NCBI RefSeq assembly: GCF_963976135.1
Contig: NZ_CAXBKN010000037.1
Coordinates: forward strand, 1 to 24,710
Length of the DNA stretch: 24,710 nucleotides
DNA from: Maricaulis sp963976135
GTDB taxonomy: Bacteria; Pseudomonadota; Alphaproteobacteria; Caulobacterales; Maricaulaceae
Direction: 5' to 3'
Positions 7,125 through 15,212 of this stretch are shown piece after piece (within the stretch, counting starts at the first letter, position 1; each line of letters opens with the position of its first letter). The notes under the pieces were generated by a model, which had not been told where the DNA came from, made no database searches, and saw nothing but the letters and a program-made list of their open reading frames with translations. Position numbers and translations under genes: made by a program.

Positions 7125-9116
7125 TCAGACTTCGGCGAGTTCAGTTCCCAGAGCCGATTTCAACGGCTCCAGCCAGGGCTCGAAATGGCGCCATTGGGCG
7201 ACGCCCTGCTTGTAAATCGGCTGGCGCACTTGCTCGGAAGAAGCCGTGCGCACGGCGCGTTTGGTATGGTGAAAATCAAGGCAGGCCTGCTCAAAGGGCA
7301 GGCCGCAGAAATCCAGTATCCGCCGGACCTGGGTCTCGACATCCTCGACGACATCTTCGTGATGCACTCGCAGGATCTGGCCAGGCAGGACCGCGTCCCA
7401 ATGGTCCATCAAACGGACATAGGCCCTGTAATAGCGGCCGATCTCCTCGAGCCCGTAAGTGAATTCCTGGCCCTCGGCGAATAATTGCTTGAAGCCGGAG
7501 AAACAGCACGCCATCGCACCGCGCCGGGCATCGATAATTTTCGCATTCGGCAGGATCAGTTTGATCAGGCCGATATGCCGGAAATTATTCGGCATCTTGT
7601 CGGTGAAGAAGGGCGCGCCCTGACGGTGGATGCGCGTATTCTCGAGATAGTCCTCCCCGAGCGCGCGCAGCTTGCCGGCATCGAGATCATGCAGGACCCT
7701 TGGATAGAAAGTCCGGTCGCTGACCCGATTGCGGCCACGCAAACGGTGCGAAAGGGCGAGAATATTGGGCAGTTCGAGCGTGCCATCGACCTGGCTGTGC
7801 GAGGCGAGGATTTGTTCGATCAAGGTCGAGCCGGCCCGCGGCAAGCCGACAATGAAGACCGGGTCGGGTGCCGGGCAGCCCTTGCCGGCCTGTTTGTCGA
7901 ATAATTCCGGTGTGCAGATGCTGGCCTGGGCCTCCAGCTCTTCTTCCATCTGATCCGACTTATAGCGGGTCTGGGCGCGCTTGAGGTCATTGCCGCGCTC
8001 ATAATACTCGAATGCAGCAGCATAGTCCTTGCGGTCTTCGAGCGCCTTTCCAAGGGCAAAACACAGATAGATCCGATCCTGGAAGCCCAGATCAGGAGCA
8101 TTTTCCTGCGAGCGCAATCTGGCCAGTTCATCATCGGAAAAACGGTAGGTCTTGAGATTGGCAAGCGCATACCAGGCATCGCCTTGGTTCGGCCGGACCC
8201 TCGCCGCCGACTGGTAGGACGCGATTGCCTCATCCTGTCGACCCAGCGTCTTCAGCGCGTGGCCGCGGGAGGTCAATGTCGCGGGGTCTTCCGGCAAGGC
8301 TTGAAGGATCGTTTCAAACAATACAAGCGCTTGGTCGAAATCACCCGTCTGCATCGATTCAATCGCCAGATGGGACTGGAATAGCGGATTGTCCGGTTCG
8401 CGTTCATGCAACGCCTTTGCCTGCGCCAGGGCGGCCTCGAACTTCTGTCGCTTGCGCAGCACATCAATGAAATCCAGCCTGAGCTGGATATTGTCCGGGT
8501 CGAGTTCGAGCGCGGTCTCGAGCAGGAAGTCAGCGTCTTCGAGCACGCCGAACCGTTTCCCGATTTCTGCCAGCAGGCGCATGCCTTCAATATTGTGCGG
8601 GTTTTTCTGCATGTAGGCGCGGCAGAGTTGCTCGGCCTTGAGCAGTTTGCCTTCGTAAAGAAGATGGGTGACGGATACGAGGTCCTTGGGCAAATTCTCC
8701 AGCCGCCGGGCCTGGGCCTCAACCTGGTCGGCCTCGACGGCGCGTCCGAGTGATCGCAAGGCGGCGGCCTGGGCTTTCCAGCTGGCCAGCAGGGCGGGGT
8801 TGAACTGGCAGGCGCGCTGATAGGCCAGCAGCGCGCGCTCGGCATTGCCGCTATCGCGGTGCAGATGGCCCTCTTCCTGATAGGCGCGGCCAAAATCCGG
8901 CGACATCTGCTTGAGGGCAGAGAGATCGGCAGCGGCGGCCGGAACGTCTTTCAGATAGCGATGGCAAACGGCGCGCATATAACGCGCCTCAACGGCGTCC
9001 GGGTCGGATTTGATGGCGTCGTCCAGCAGGGCGACGGCCTCGTGAAACTCGCCCGCATACATGCGGGCCTGTGCGGTTTGCAGCAGATCGGATGGAGTTT
9101 CGGTTTCGTCGGGCAA
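7125..9116 (-). CDS. TPR-repeat sulfotransferase fusion protein
   Basis: A 663-residue fusion. The first roughly 400 residues are tandem tetratricopeptide repeats, for example the helix pairs around YAGEFHEAVALLDDAIKSDP and GDFDQALVLFETILQALPED. The C-terminal part is a sulfotransferase domain with the PAPS-binding loop FIVGLPRAGST at residues 421-431, and later WDAVLPGQILRVHHEDVVED and ILDFCGLPFE, as in family members. This architecture is common in alphaproteobacteria; substrates are mostly unknown but include proteins and glycans. The only start that keeps the first repeat is TTG at 9116, with a weak ribosome-binding site; ATG at residue 19 would cut the first TPR helix. It lies 3' of a hairpin ending the TonB receptor gene and 9 nt before the BCCT gene. 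Confidence 0.88.
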   Translation of the reverse strand: MPDETETPSDLLQTAQARMYAGEFHEAVALLDDAIKSDPDAVEARYMRAVCHRYLKDVPAAAADLSALKQMSPDFGRAYQEEGHLHRDSGNAERALLAYQRACQFNPALLASWKAQAAALRSLGRAVEADQVEAQARRLENLPKDLVSVTHLLYEGKLLKAEQLCRAYMQKNPHNIEGMRLLAEIGKRFGVLEDADFLLETALELDPDNIQLRLDFIDVLRKRQKFEAALAQAKALHEREPDNPLFQSHLAIESMQTGDFDQALVLFETILQALPEDPATLTSRGHALKTLGRQDEAIASYQSAARVRPNQGDAWYALANLKTYRFSDDELARLRSQENAPDLGFQDRIYLCFALGKALEDRKDYAAAFEYYERGNDLKRAQTRYKSDQMEEELEAQASICTPELFDKQAGKGCPAPDPVFIVGLPRAGSTLIEQILASHSQVDGTLELPNILALSHRLRGRNRVSDRTFYPRVLHDLDAGKLRALGEDYLENTRIHRQGAPFFTDKMPNNFRHIGLIKLILPNAKIIDARRGAMACCFSGFKQLFAEGQEFTYGLEEIGRYYRAYVRLMDHWDAVLPGQILRVHHEDVVEDVETQVRRILDFCGLPFEQACLDFHHTKRAVRTASSEQVRQPIYKQGVAQWRHFEPWLEPLKSALGTELAEV

Positions 9117-9135
9117 ATTGATATCCGTAGATACA

Positions 9136-9169
9136 ACTGGGCGCCCCGCAAGATCACGGGACGCCCAGT
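9136..9169 (-). terminator. Hairpin after the TonB receptor gene, minus-strand terminator or attenuator
   Basis: Read on the minus strand, 9169-9157 pairs with 9148-9136 over 13 bp around an 8-nt loop. The one non-Watson-Crick position is G-U on the minus-strand RNA but would be A-C on the plus-strand RNA, so the hairpin suits minus-strand transcripts. It begins 34 nt after the receptor stop and ends 19 nt before the TTG of the TPR-sulfotransferase. The tail after it (TTGTATCT) is only moderately U-rich, so partial read-through is likely. Confidence 0.65.
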
Positions 9170-9202
9170 CTAGGTATTAGGTCTGCCTAGCCAAGGGCGG
9201 GG

Positions 9203-11785
9203 TCAGTACTGGACTCGAACCCGCATGCCCCATGTCCGCGGACGGGCGATCGTGACCCGCTCCCGGTCATAGACGAAGTTATTGCTCAATTGGGCGCGCT
9301 CGTCGGTCAGATTGTTGACGAAGGCCTCAATGCTCCAGCCATCGCTGGTCAGGCCGGTCGAGAAGCTGGCCATGGTGTAGGCATCAAGATCGATCTTGTT
9401 GATCTCGATGACATCACTGACGGAATCGCCGGAATAGATCAGCTGTGGCATGACGTGTGCCGTCAGACCATTGTCCAGCTCCCATTCGTAACGCGCCCGG
9501 ATATTGCCCTGGAAACCCGGAGCAAAGGCCAGTTCCGAACCGACCAGAACATCATCGGTTGGGGTGAGGACTTCCGTGATCTCGGTGTCGAGCATGGAGA
9601 ATGCGCCGGTGACTGTCAGACCCGGCATATCCATCGGTGCCCAGGTGACATCGCCTTCAAAGCCGCGGATTTCGGCATTGGCCGCATTGTCCGAGAAGAA
9701 GAGATTGACGATGGAGGGGTCGAAAATCGTGGTCTGCAGGTTTTCGATATCGACGAAGAAGACATTACCGTTGAAGCGCAACTGGTTGTCCGCCAGGTCG
9801 AGCTTCCAGCCCAATTCGTAATTGGTCACCTCGTCGCTCTCGAGAGCAAACGGCACGGTGTACCCGCCCGGGCCGGCAGCGCCGCCTGGACGATTGAGCA
9901 GGCCGGGGCGGAAGCCCTCGGAATAGGTGGCGTAGAACAGCATGCCATCGCGCGGAGTCCATTGACCGGTCGCCTTGAAGATGAAGCCATCCGTGCGCGC
10001 CGCATCGGGAGCGGCGAGGGCCGCGGCCGCTGATGCCGGAATGCCGGCCGTATTCGGATCGGTATAGGTGATGTGATCCGCCGTGTTGCATGAGCCGCGG
10101 AACGTCACCGCGCCATCGCCATTATACAGGTCGGAAATATCCGTCCCGTATGCATTGGCGTCCGGCTGGAAGCCATTGCAGAAGGAGGCGTTTGCGCTGC
10201 CCTCGAGATCGACCTCAATGTCGTAATAGCGGGTTCCCACGGTGATCGAGAACTGGTCGTTCAGATCGAAGCTGGCTTCACCGAACACGCCCGACTGAAC
10301 ATCCGTTCGCAGCACATCATTGCGGAAAATGACACCCGCCGGGAATGGGCCCGGATCGGATGTATAGCCGGTTGTGAAGGGATAATTGGGTGAGAAGCCG
10401 GTCTGGCCGAACAGTACGGCATTGACCGAACCGGGATAGGTGAAGTCATTGCGCTCGGCCAGTTCCAGCTCGCTGTAGAAGCCGCCGAATGTCGCGCGGA
10501 AGCGGCGGTCTTCCGGCGTGTTGAAGCGGAGCTCTTGCGTAAAGACCGTGGTGTCGGTTGTGGAGTCCACGAACAGGTTTGGTGCCTGGCATGTGCCCGA
10601 TGGCGCGCCGCCGGGATAGGAAACCGAACCGTCACAGATGTAATACGGCAGATACTGACCGACGAAGAGATAGTCGGAATAGTCGACGCGCTGATTGGTT
10701 TCACGGTCGGTATAGGCACCGGTGTAAACCGCATCGAGCATGCCAAGGCGGCCTTCCAGCGTCCAGGACGTATTGTGGAAGGCATCTTCCATTTCATCCT
10801 GTTCATAGCGCTGGATTTCCAGATCGCCGAGCGTCGGGTCCGCGAAGAAGACGCCATCGCTGTCCAGATCCTGGCGCGTATGCGTTACGCGCAGGCTGAA
10901 ATCGGAGCTGATGTCCCACAGGCCGCTGATGCGGAAGCCCTGATAGGTGGTGTCATTGAAATCTTCCTCGACCAGCGCGGCATTGTCCGCATCGATAAAG
11001 GTGACGCCCGTCAGATCGGCTCCGGCCTGGAAACCGGCACGGTTGGCGCTGACCGGAACACCGTTGGAGCGGACCGTACCGGCGGTGCGGAAACGCGCGC
11101 TCTCACGCGCCGAGCGCGTGCCGGCGACATTGTCGATATAGCCACCCTGGCTGTCGTAATAGACCACGCCGCGGAGGGCGAAATTCTCAGAGACCGGCAG
11201 GTTGATGACGGCTTCGACATTGCTGCTCATGTCACCGTTCTCGGTGAAGGAGGTCCCAAAGCTTGCGGACGCCTCAAACTCGCCAATGACCGGGGCGTTG
11301 GTGATCATGCGAACCGTGCCGGCCTGCGAGCTGGCACCGTAGAGCGTGCCTTGTGGTCCGGGCAGGACTTCGACGCGATTGATGTCGGCTGCGTAGACAT
11401 CGAGATTGCGGCCGGGCTGGCCCAGTGGCTGCTCATCAAGATAGAAGGCCACATTCGGAGCGAGGCCGGCGACGCCGGCTGTTGTCAGGTTAGGTGTCGT
11501 CGAAGCGAGGCCGCGGATGTAGATCGTGTTCTGTCCAGGGCCGGAGCCGCCAGCGGTGACGCCCGGGAGCTGCTGCAGGTAGTCGGTGAAGACATTGACG
11601 CGCAATTCTTCGAGCGTGCTTTCGCCCATGGCGTTGACTGCGATCGGAATCGACTGGGTGCTGGCTTCCCGCTTTGTCGCGGTCACCGTGATGGTTTCCA
11701 CCTGCGCCGCGGCAATGCCGGTCGCAACGGACGCCAGCAGGGCGGATGACAAAATGGTCGTCGTAAGCGCGCGCTTTTTGAGCAT
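9203..11785 (-). CDS. TonB-dependent outer-membrane receptor
   Basis: An 860-residue outer-membrane active-transport receptor. It starts MLKKRALTTTILSSALLA, a signal peptide with likely cleavage near residues 27-28 (after AAA). Then come a TonB box ETITVTATKRE (about 30-40), a plug domain with LQQLPGV, TIYIRGL and the conserved EVLPGPQGTLYG, and a long 22-strand-type barrel. The C-terminus is RVRVQY, ending in an aromatic residue as barrel proteins do. Two loops carry cysteine pairs (YICDG...GTCQ and SFCNG...GSCN). The NPNAP-like vitamin or siderophore specificity cannot be read. ATG 11785 has GAGG 12 nt and AAGAG closer upstream. It is divergent from a marR-type regulator over 323 bp with palindromes, so control by that regulator is plausible. 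The substrate is unknown. Confidence 0.95.
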   Translation of the reverse strand: MLKKRALTTTILSSALLASVATGIAAAQVETITVTATKREASTQSIPIAVNAMGESTLEELRVNVFTDYLQQLPGVTAGGSGPGQNTIYIRGLASTTPNLTTAGVAGLAPNVAFYLDEQPLGQPGRNLDVYAADINRVEVLPGPQGTLYGASSQAGTVRMITNAPVIGEFEASASFGTSFTENGDMSSNVEAVINLPVSENFALRGVVYYDSQGGYIDNVAGTRSARESARFRTAGTVRSNGVPVSANRAGFQAGADLTGVTFIDADNAALVEEDFNDTTYQGFRISGLWDISSDFSLRVTHTRQDLDSDGVFFADPTLGDLEIQRYEQDEMEDAFHNTSWTLEGRLGMLDAVYTGAYTDRETNQRVDYSDYLFVGQYLPYYICDGSVSYPGGAPSGTCQAPNLFVDSTTDTTVFTQELRFNTPEDRRFRATFGGFYSELELAERNDFTYPGSVNAVLFGQTGFSPNYPFTTGYTSDPGPFPAGVIFRNDVLRTDVQSGVFGEASFDLNDQFSITVGTRYYDIEVDLEGSANASFCNGFQPDANAYGTDISDLYNGDGAVTFRGSCNTADHITYTDPNTAGIPASAAAALAAPDAARTDGFIFKATGQWTPRDGMLFYATYSEGFRPGLLNRPGGAAGPGGYTVPFALESDEVTNYELGWKLDLADNQLRFNGNVFFVDIENLQTTIFDPSIVNLFFSDNAANAEIRGFEGDVTWAPMDMPGLTVTGAFSMLDTEITEVLTPTDDVLVGSELAFAPGFQGNIRARYEWELDNGLTAHVMPQLIYSGDSVSDVIEINKIDLDAYTMASFSTGLTSDGWSIEAFVNNLTDERAQLSNNFVYDRERVTIARPRTWGMRVRVQY

Positions 11786-11858
11786 GGCTCTTAGTTACCT
11801 CGTGAATTTTCTGATTTCGGCTGTTTAGTCGATCTGTCACGAAATAGCCATATCTATA

Positions 11859-11868
11859 TAGACGTCTA
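11859..11868. promoter_or_regulatory. Perfect palindrome, candidate MarR operator
   Basis: TAGACGTCTA is a perfect 10-bp palindrome in an AT-rich stretch 74 bp upstream of the TonB receptor start, where a promoter for that gene would be expected. MarR dimers bind palindromes of this kind and often regulate the divergent neighbour. The role is inferred from position only. Confidence 0.35.
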
Positions 11869-11946
11869 ACAAATGACCGGAGCGGAGAGCCGTCGCGCCT
11901 TGGGTGTTTTCGTCACAATTTCGCAGCATATTTCCATTGGTTAGCG

Positions 11947-11956
11947 GCAACGTTGC
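11947..11956. promoter_or_regulatory. Second perfect palindrome in the divergent region
   Basis: GCAACGTTGC is a perfect 10-bp palindrome near the middle of the intergenic region, 153 bp before the marR-type start. It does not share its arms with the 11859 palindrome, so the two may bind different proteins. Function is not established. Confidence 0.28.
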
Positions 11957-12108
11957 ATTTTGGCGACGGATTTCGGCGAAGATTCCGGGCCGGCTTGCAC
12001 CATTTGCGGGGGTCAGAAAATTCGATCTCTAACGATAAAAATGACCTGTTGCGAGCGCGAAAAAGGCCGCTAGGTTTAAGGCCTGGCGGCGGGTGATGGA
12101 GACACCGG

Positions 12109-12615
12109 ATGAGCAGGCAGGACGATGTGCTGATCGCTGTACGCCGGATCGTCCGGGCCGTTGATCTTCATTCGAAAAAGCTGATGAAAGCCAGCGGGCT
12201 GACCTCATCGCAGCGGATCGTGTTGCAGACGCTGGCCCAGAAAGGGCCGGTGACGCCCGGCGTCATCGCACGCGAGGTTTCGCTCAGCCAGCCGACCGTG
12301 ACCGTAATCCTCGACCGGCTCGAGCAACGCGGCCTGATCTCCCGTCAGCGAAGCCAGACAGACCGCCGCAGCGTTCATATCGATATCAATGAAGCTGGCC
12401 GGCAAAGCCTGGCCGATGCCCCGCCCGCGCTGCAATCGGGGTTCCTGAAGTCCTTCGGCGAGCTCGCCGATTGGGAACAGCAGATGCTGATCGCATCGCT
12501 CCAGCGGGTCGCGGAATTGATGAGCGCGGAAGATGTGGATGCGGCGCCCATTCTCGATGTCGGTGATGTCCGCCGTACCGGGGCAGGTGAAACCGGCTCC
12601 GACCAAACCGCGTGA
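12109..12615 (+). CDS. MarR-family transcriptional regulator
   Basis: A 168-residue cytoplasmic DNA-binding protein with the winged helix-turn-helix layout of the MarR family. LTSSQRIVLQTLAQKGPVTPGVIAREV forms the first helices, SLSQPTVTVILDRLEQRGLI the recognition helix (near residues 60-80), and RQRSQTDRRSVHIDINEAGRQ the wing with the family's D-x-R-R motif. The C-terminal 25 residues are low complexity (GAGETGSDQTA). ATG 12109 is preceded by GGAGA. MarR proteins usually repress a neighbouring or divergent gene and release it on binding a small phenolic, oxidant or other ligand. The divergent TonB receptor is the obvious target candidate. There is no cysteine in the protein, which argues against OhrR-type thiol sensing. 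Confidence 0.9.
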   Translation: MSRQDDVLIAVRRIVRAVDLHSKKLMKASGLTSSQRIVLQTLAQKGPVTPGVIAREVSLSQPTVTVILDRLEQRGLISRQRSQTDRRSVHIDINEAGRQSLADAPPALQSGFLKSFGELADWEQQMLIASLQRVAELMSAEDVDAAPILDVGDVRRTGAGETGSDQTA

Positions 12616-12717
12616 TCTTCGCCTCAACCCGCCAATCGAAGGATGTCTGGCTCTGACGCGCCGGCGCTTTGTGCGTGACAATGCGTCTCATCGGCATTGT
12701 GGCGGTTTCCATTAGAC

Positions 12718-12731
12718 TTGAGAAATATCAA
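12718..12731. promoter_or_regulatory. FNR/Dnr-type box upstream of nnrS
   Basis: TTGAGAAATATCAA matches the FNR/Dnr consensus TTGAT-N4-ATCAA at nine of ten positions, and the symmetry extends one base on each side (C...G). It lies upstream of nnrS, a gene known in other proteobacteria to be under NO-responsive Crp/Fnr control. The centre is only 32.5 bp from ATG 12757, discussed as a finding. Confidence 0.85.
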
Positions 12732-12756
12732 GTCAACCTGGATCAGAGACACGACA

Positions 12757-13947
12757 ATGGACCGAACCGCCGACCGGGGCGCGCAACGGCGCGCCGCCCC
12801 GCCTGTGCTGCAAAACGCCTTCCGCCCCTTCTTCCTTGCCGGTGCATGCTGGGCCGCTGCCCTGGTTCCACTGTGGGTCTGGGAATTTGCCGGCGGTGGC
12901 TCCGGTCCTGTGACATCGCTGGGGCTGACCGGCCACGCCCATGAGATGCTCTATGGCTATCTCGCCGCAATTGTCTGCGGTTTTGCTTTGACCGCGATTC
13001 CGAACTGGACCGGGCGGGCGCCTGTCGCCGGCAAGGGGCTGGCGGCGCTCTTCGGCCTGTGGGCTGCAGGGCGGATTGCGGCGTTGGCCTTTGACGGGAT
13101 GATCGGCGGTCTGGTCGAGATCGCGTTTCTTTTCGTCCTCGCGGCGGTCGCCCTGCGGGAAGTCATGGCCGGAAAGAACTGGCGCAATCTGCCCGTTGTC
13201 GTGCTGCTCACCCTGTTCGCCCTGTCTCATCTGCTGTTTCACGCCCCGGAATACTATCTCGCCGCGATCCGCGCGACTTTTGCGGTCGCGGCCCTGCTGA
13301 TCGCTCTGATTGGGGGGCGCATCGTTCCAAGCTTCACCCGCAACTGGTTCGCCTCGATGGCCAGCCGCCATACAGCGAGCATGCCGGGGCCGATGAAAAC
13401 CTATGACAAGATCTCGATTGGTGTGTTGTTTGTCGCCCTGCTCACCTGGGTAATCGCGCCGGTCCATCTGGTCACGGGAGGGCTGCTTGTCCTGGCCGCA
13501 TTGACGCAATTGGGCCGGCTGGCACGGTGGAAAGGGCAGGCGACCCTTGCCGAGCCGCTCGTCTGGTCGTTGCATGCCGGCTATGCCTGGCTCCCGATTG
13601 CGGTCGGCCTGATCGGAGCGGGGCTTGTCTGGCCCGCCGCAATTCCCGCCTCGGCCGGCCTGCATGCGATGGCGGCAGGCCTGATCGGAACGATGACGCT
13701 GGCCGTGATGACGCGCGCGAGCCTGGGCCATACCGGGCGGGCCCGAAAGGCTGACTCTGTCACCACGCTGATCTATGCCCTGGCCCATCTCGGGGCGATT
13801 ATCCGTGTCTGTGCCGCGCTGCACGAAAATGACGTGCTCCTTCTGGCCGCGGGTGCGACTCTGTGGAGCGGTGCATTCCTGCTCTTCTGTATCGCCTACG
13901 CGCCGATGCTGTTCGGTGCGAAGCCGGCCGGGACGGTTAGCGGCTAA
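12757..13947 (+). CDS. nnrS: NnrS-family heme-copper membrane protein (nitrosative stress)
   Basis: From ATG 12757 this is a 396-residue polytopic inner-membrane protein of the NnrS family, which protects denitrifying cells from nitric oxide and related stress. Recognisable family landmarks are FRPFFLAGACWAA near the N-terminus, GHAHEMLYGYLAAIVCGF, AIPNWTGRAP, GGRIVPSFTRNWF and TRASLGHTGRA. The His residues in these motifs are the likely metal ligands. About 12 membrane segments are visible. The frame extends to 12697, but that region contains the FNR box, so 12757 is preferred; a GTG at 12805, just before the conserved FRPFF motif, is an alternative. It converges on mobA, and the two coding ends overlap by 11 bp. 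Confidence 0.92.
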   Translation: MDRTADRGAQRRAAPPVLQNAFRPFFLAGACWAAALVPLWVWEFAGGGSGPVTSLGLTGHAHEMLYGYLAAIVCGFALTAIPNWTGRAPVAGKGLAALFGLWAAGRIAALAFDGMIGGLVEIAFLFVLAAVALREVMAGKNWRNLPVVVLLTLFALSHLLFHAPEYYLAAIRATFAVAALLIALIGGRIVPSFTRNWFASMASRHTASMPGPMKTYDKISIGVLFVALLTWVIAPVHLVTGGLLVLAALTQLGRLARWKGQATLAEPLVWSLHAGYAWLPIAVGLIGAGLVWPAAIPASAGLHAMAAGLIGTMTLAVMTRASLGHTGRARKADSVTTLIYALAHLGAIIRVCAALHENDVLLLAAGATLWSGAFLLFCIAYAPMLFGAKPAGTVSG

Positions 13948-14503
13948 TGCGGTCCAGCATGGCGAGCGCATCCGGCGTATTGATGTTGCTGAACGGGTCT
14001 GCGTGGCCGGCCCGAACTGGCGCGACGGCGAGGGTTTCGGCATCCAGCCGGGCGAGCAGCCGCTTGATGGAGTGGATATCGTCGCTGTTCAGGGCGCGGC
14101 AGGCCGCGACCGGGATCAGCGCCGGCAGTGGGTGATCCTGCCAGCTCCGCGCCTTGCCCGGATTGGCGTCAAGCAGGGGGGTGAGCAATTCCGGGCCCAG
14201 AAGCGGCATATCAACCGGGATGACCAGCATGTGGTCGCACCGGCCATGCAACAGGCTGGCCGCATCAAGTATGGCGCGTGCCGGACCGGCATGGGGCTGG
14301 TTGTCGGGCAGACCGTCTGGTTGATCCGTGCGGCCACCGACATAGACCCGGTCGACTCCGGCGCTGCGCAGCAGGGCCCGTGCGCGCGACAGCAGGGTTT
14401 CGCCCTGCCATTCCAGCAAGGCCTTGTCCCGGCCCATCCGGCTCGATTGGCCGCCGGCGAGGATCAAGCCGGCAAGCCGGCCGATATCAGCAGCTCGGGT
14501 CAT
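13937..14503 (-). CDS. mobA: Molybdenum cofactor guanylyltransferase MobA
   Basis: A 188-residue cytoplasmic enzyme that joins GMP from GTP to molybdopterin, making the MGD cofactor that NarG needs. The nucleotide-binding loop LAGGQSSRMGRDKA (residues 15-28), the HAGPARAIL segment and the metal-binding Asp in IPVDMPLL (D98) fit MobA. The frame extends upstream to 14554, but the match starts at ATG 14503. No clear ribosome-binding site precedes it, and its first 17 bp overlap the end of the upstream regulator gene, so translational coupling is likely. Its place beside narGHJI explains its role. A related MobA-like NTP transferase is the main alternative. Confidence 0.88.
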   Translation of the reverse strand: MTRAADIGRLAGLILAGGQSSRMGRDKALLEWQGETLLSRARALLRSAGVDRVYVGGRTDQPDGLPDNQPHAGPARAILDAASLLHGRCDHMLVIPVDMPLLGPELLTPLLDANPGKARSWQDHPLPALIPVAACRALNSDDIHSIKRLLARLDAETLAVAPVRAGHADPFSNINTPDALAMLDRISR

Positions 14504-15185
14504 CGATGAGCGGCGATGGTTTGGCGTAGCGGGCGAGCCGCTCTGCGTCATCAATTGTGATCTGGCGGCCCTCTACCGTGACGCCATGGGCCTGCAGGGC
14601 GCCGAAGGCTCGCGACAGGTTCTCCGGGGTCATGCCCAGCATGGAGGCGAGGTGGCGTTTGCCAATCTGCAAGTCCAGCACATTGGCGCCGCCCGCGCGC
14701 AATTGCATCCGCAGGATATAATTGGCGACGCGTTCGACCGATGTGCGCAGTTTGAGATTTTTCATCGACTTGACGACAGCGCGGTAGCAGCTCGCCAGTT
14801 CGGTGACGATGGCGCGCGCGAACTTGTCGTCTTCCGCGAAGGCCCGGCGGACGTCGTCCGATGGCACCAGGAGGATTTGGCTGGCCTCAATCGTGCGGCC
14901 GGACATCAGATAGGGGGCGTCCTTGATGGTCGCAGCCAGAATGAAGGTCGAGACCGGGCGCACCAGGGCCATGGTCGTCTCACGGCCATTGGCGGTTGAG
15001 AAAAGCTCAACGCAGCCCGCGACGACAATATAGAGAAAATCGGCCGACTCGCCCTCTGTGATCAGTTCGATCTGTGCGGGGAAGCGCTGCAGATAGGCGG
15101 CGCTGATCAGGCGGTCGAAGACCTCAGCATCCATGTCCTTGAACAGGGACAGTTCACGCACTGATTCGCAATCTTGTGTTCTCAT
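14487..15185 (-). CDS. narR: Crp/Fnr-family regulator, NarR/Dnr-like
   Basis: A 232-residue regulator with an N-terminal cyclic-nucleotide-type sensor barrel, a long dimer helix, and a C-terminal helix-turn-helix with LASMLGMTPENLSRAFGAL. The recognition helix has the E-x-x-S-R pattern (E188, S191, R192) that reads TTGAT half-sites in FNR-type proteins. The N-terminal cysteine cluster of oxygen-sensing FNR is absent; cysteines are scattered (C6 and others), so it is not an Fe-S FNR. Divergence from narK matches NarR, the nitrate/nitrite-responsive regulator of Paracoccus nar genes; Dnr-type NO sensing is the alternative. ATG 15185 has a GGAG 6 nt upstream; the longer frame to 15233 runs into the FNR box and is rejected. 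The symbol is tentative. Confidence 0.82.
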   Translation of the reverse strand: MRTQDCESVRELSLFKDMDAEVFDRLISAAYLQRFPAQIELITEGESADFLYIVVAGCVELFSTANGRETTMALVRPVSTFILAATIKDAPYLMSGRTIEASQILLVPSDDVRRAFAEDDKFARAIVTELASCYRAVVKSMKNLKLRTSVERVANYILRMQLRAGGANVLDLQIGKRHLASMLGMTPENLSRAFGALQAHGVTVEGRQITIDDAERLARYAKPSPLIDDPSC

Positions 15186-15212
15186 GGAGGCTCCGGAGCG
15201 ACGTCCCCAAAT

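Larger units (their letters stand above)
11786..12108. other. Divergent control region between TonB receptor and marR-type gene
   Basis: These 323 bp contain no credible gene. They hold the promoters of both divergent genes, an AT-rich stretch at about 11845-11875 on the receptor side, and two perfect 10-bp palindromes listed separately. I see no hairpin with a U tract and no riboswitch-like fold. The ribosome-binding site for the MarR gene (GGAGA, about 8 nt before ATG) is at its right end. Confidence 0.6.

Noticed and set aside
6426..7484. 352-codon plus-strand frame across the BCCT and TPR-sulfotransferase genes
   Set aside because: It spans two well-supported minus-strand genes and has a charged low-complexity translation.
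10535..11749. 404-codon open frame antisense to the TonB receptor
   Set aside because: The receptor carries signal peptide, TonB box and plug motifs; the antisense frame has no such support.
12678..12700. 7-bp inverted repeat after the MarR gene as a terminator
   Set aside because: Short stem with 9-nt loop and no T tract; support is too weak.
12733..14043. 436-codon open frame antisense to nnrS
   Set aside because: It is a shadow rich in Arg, Gln and Pro. nnrS on the other strand has clear family motifs.
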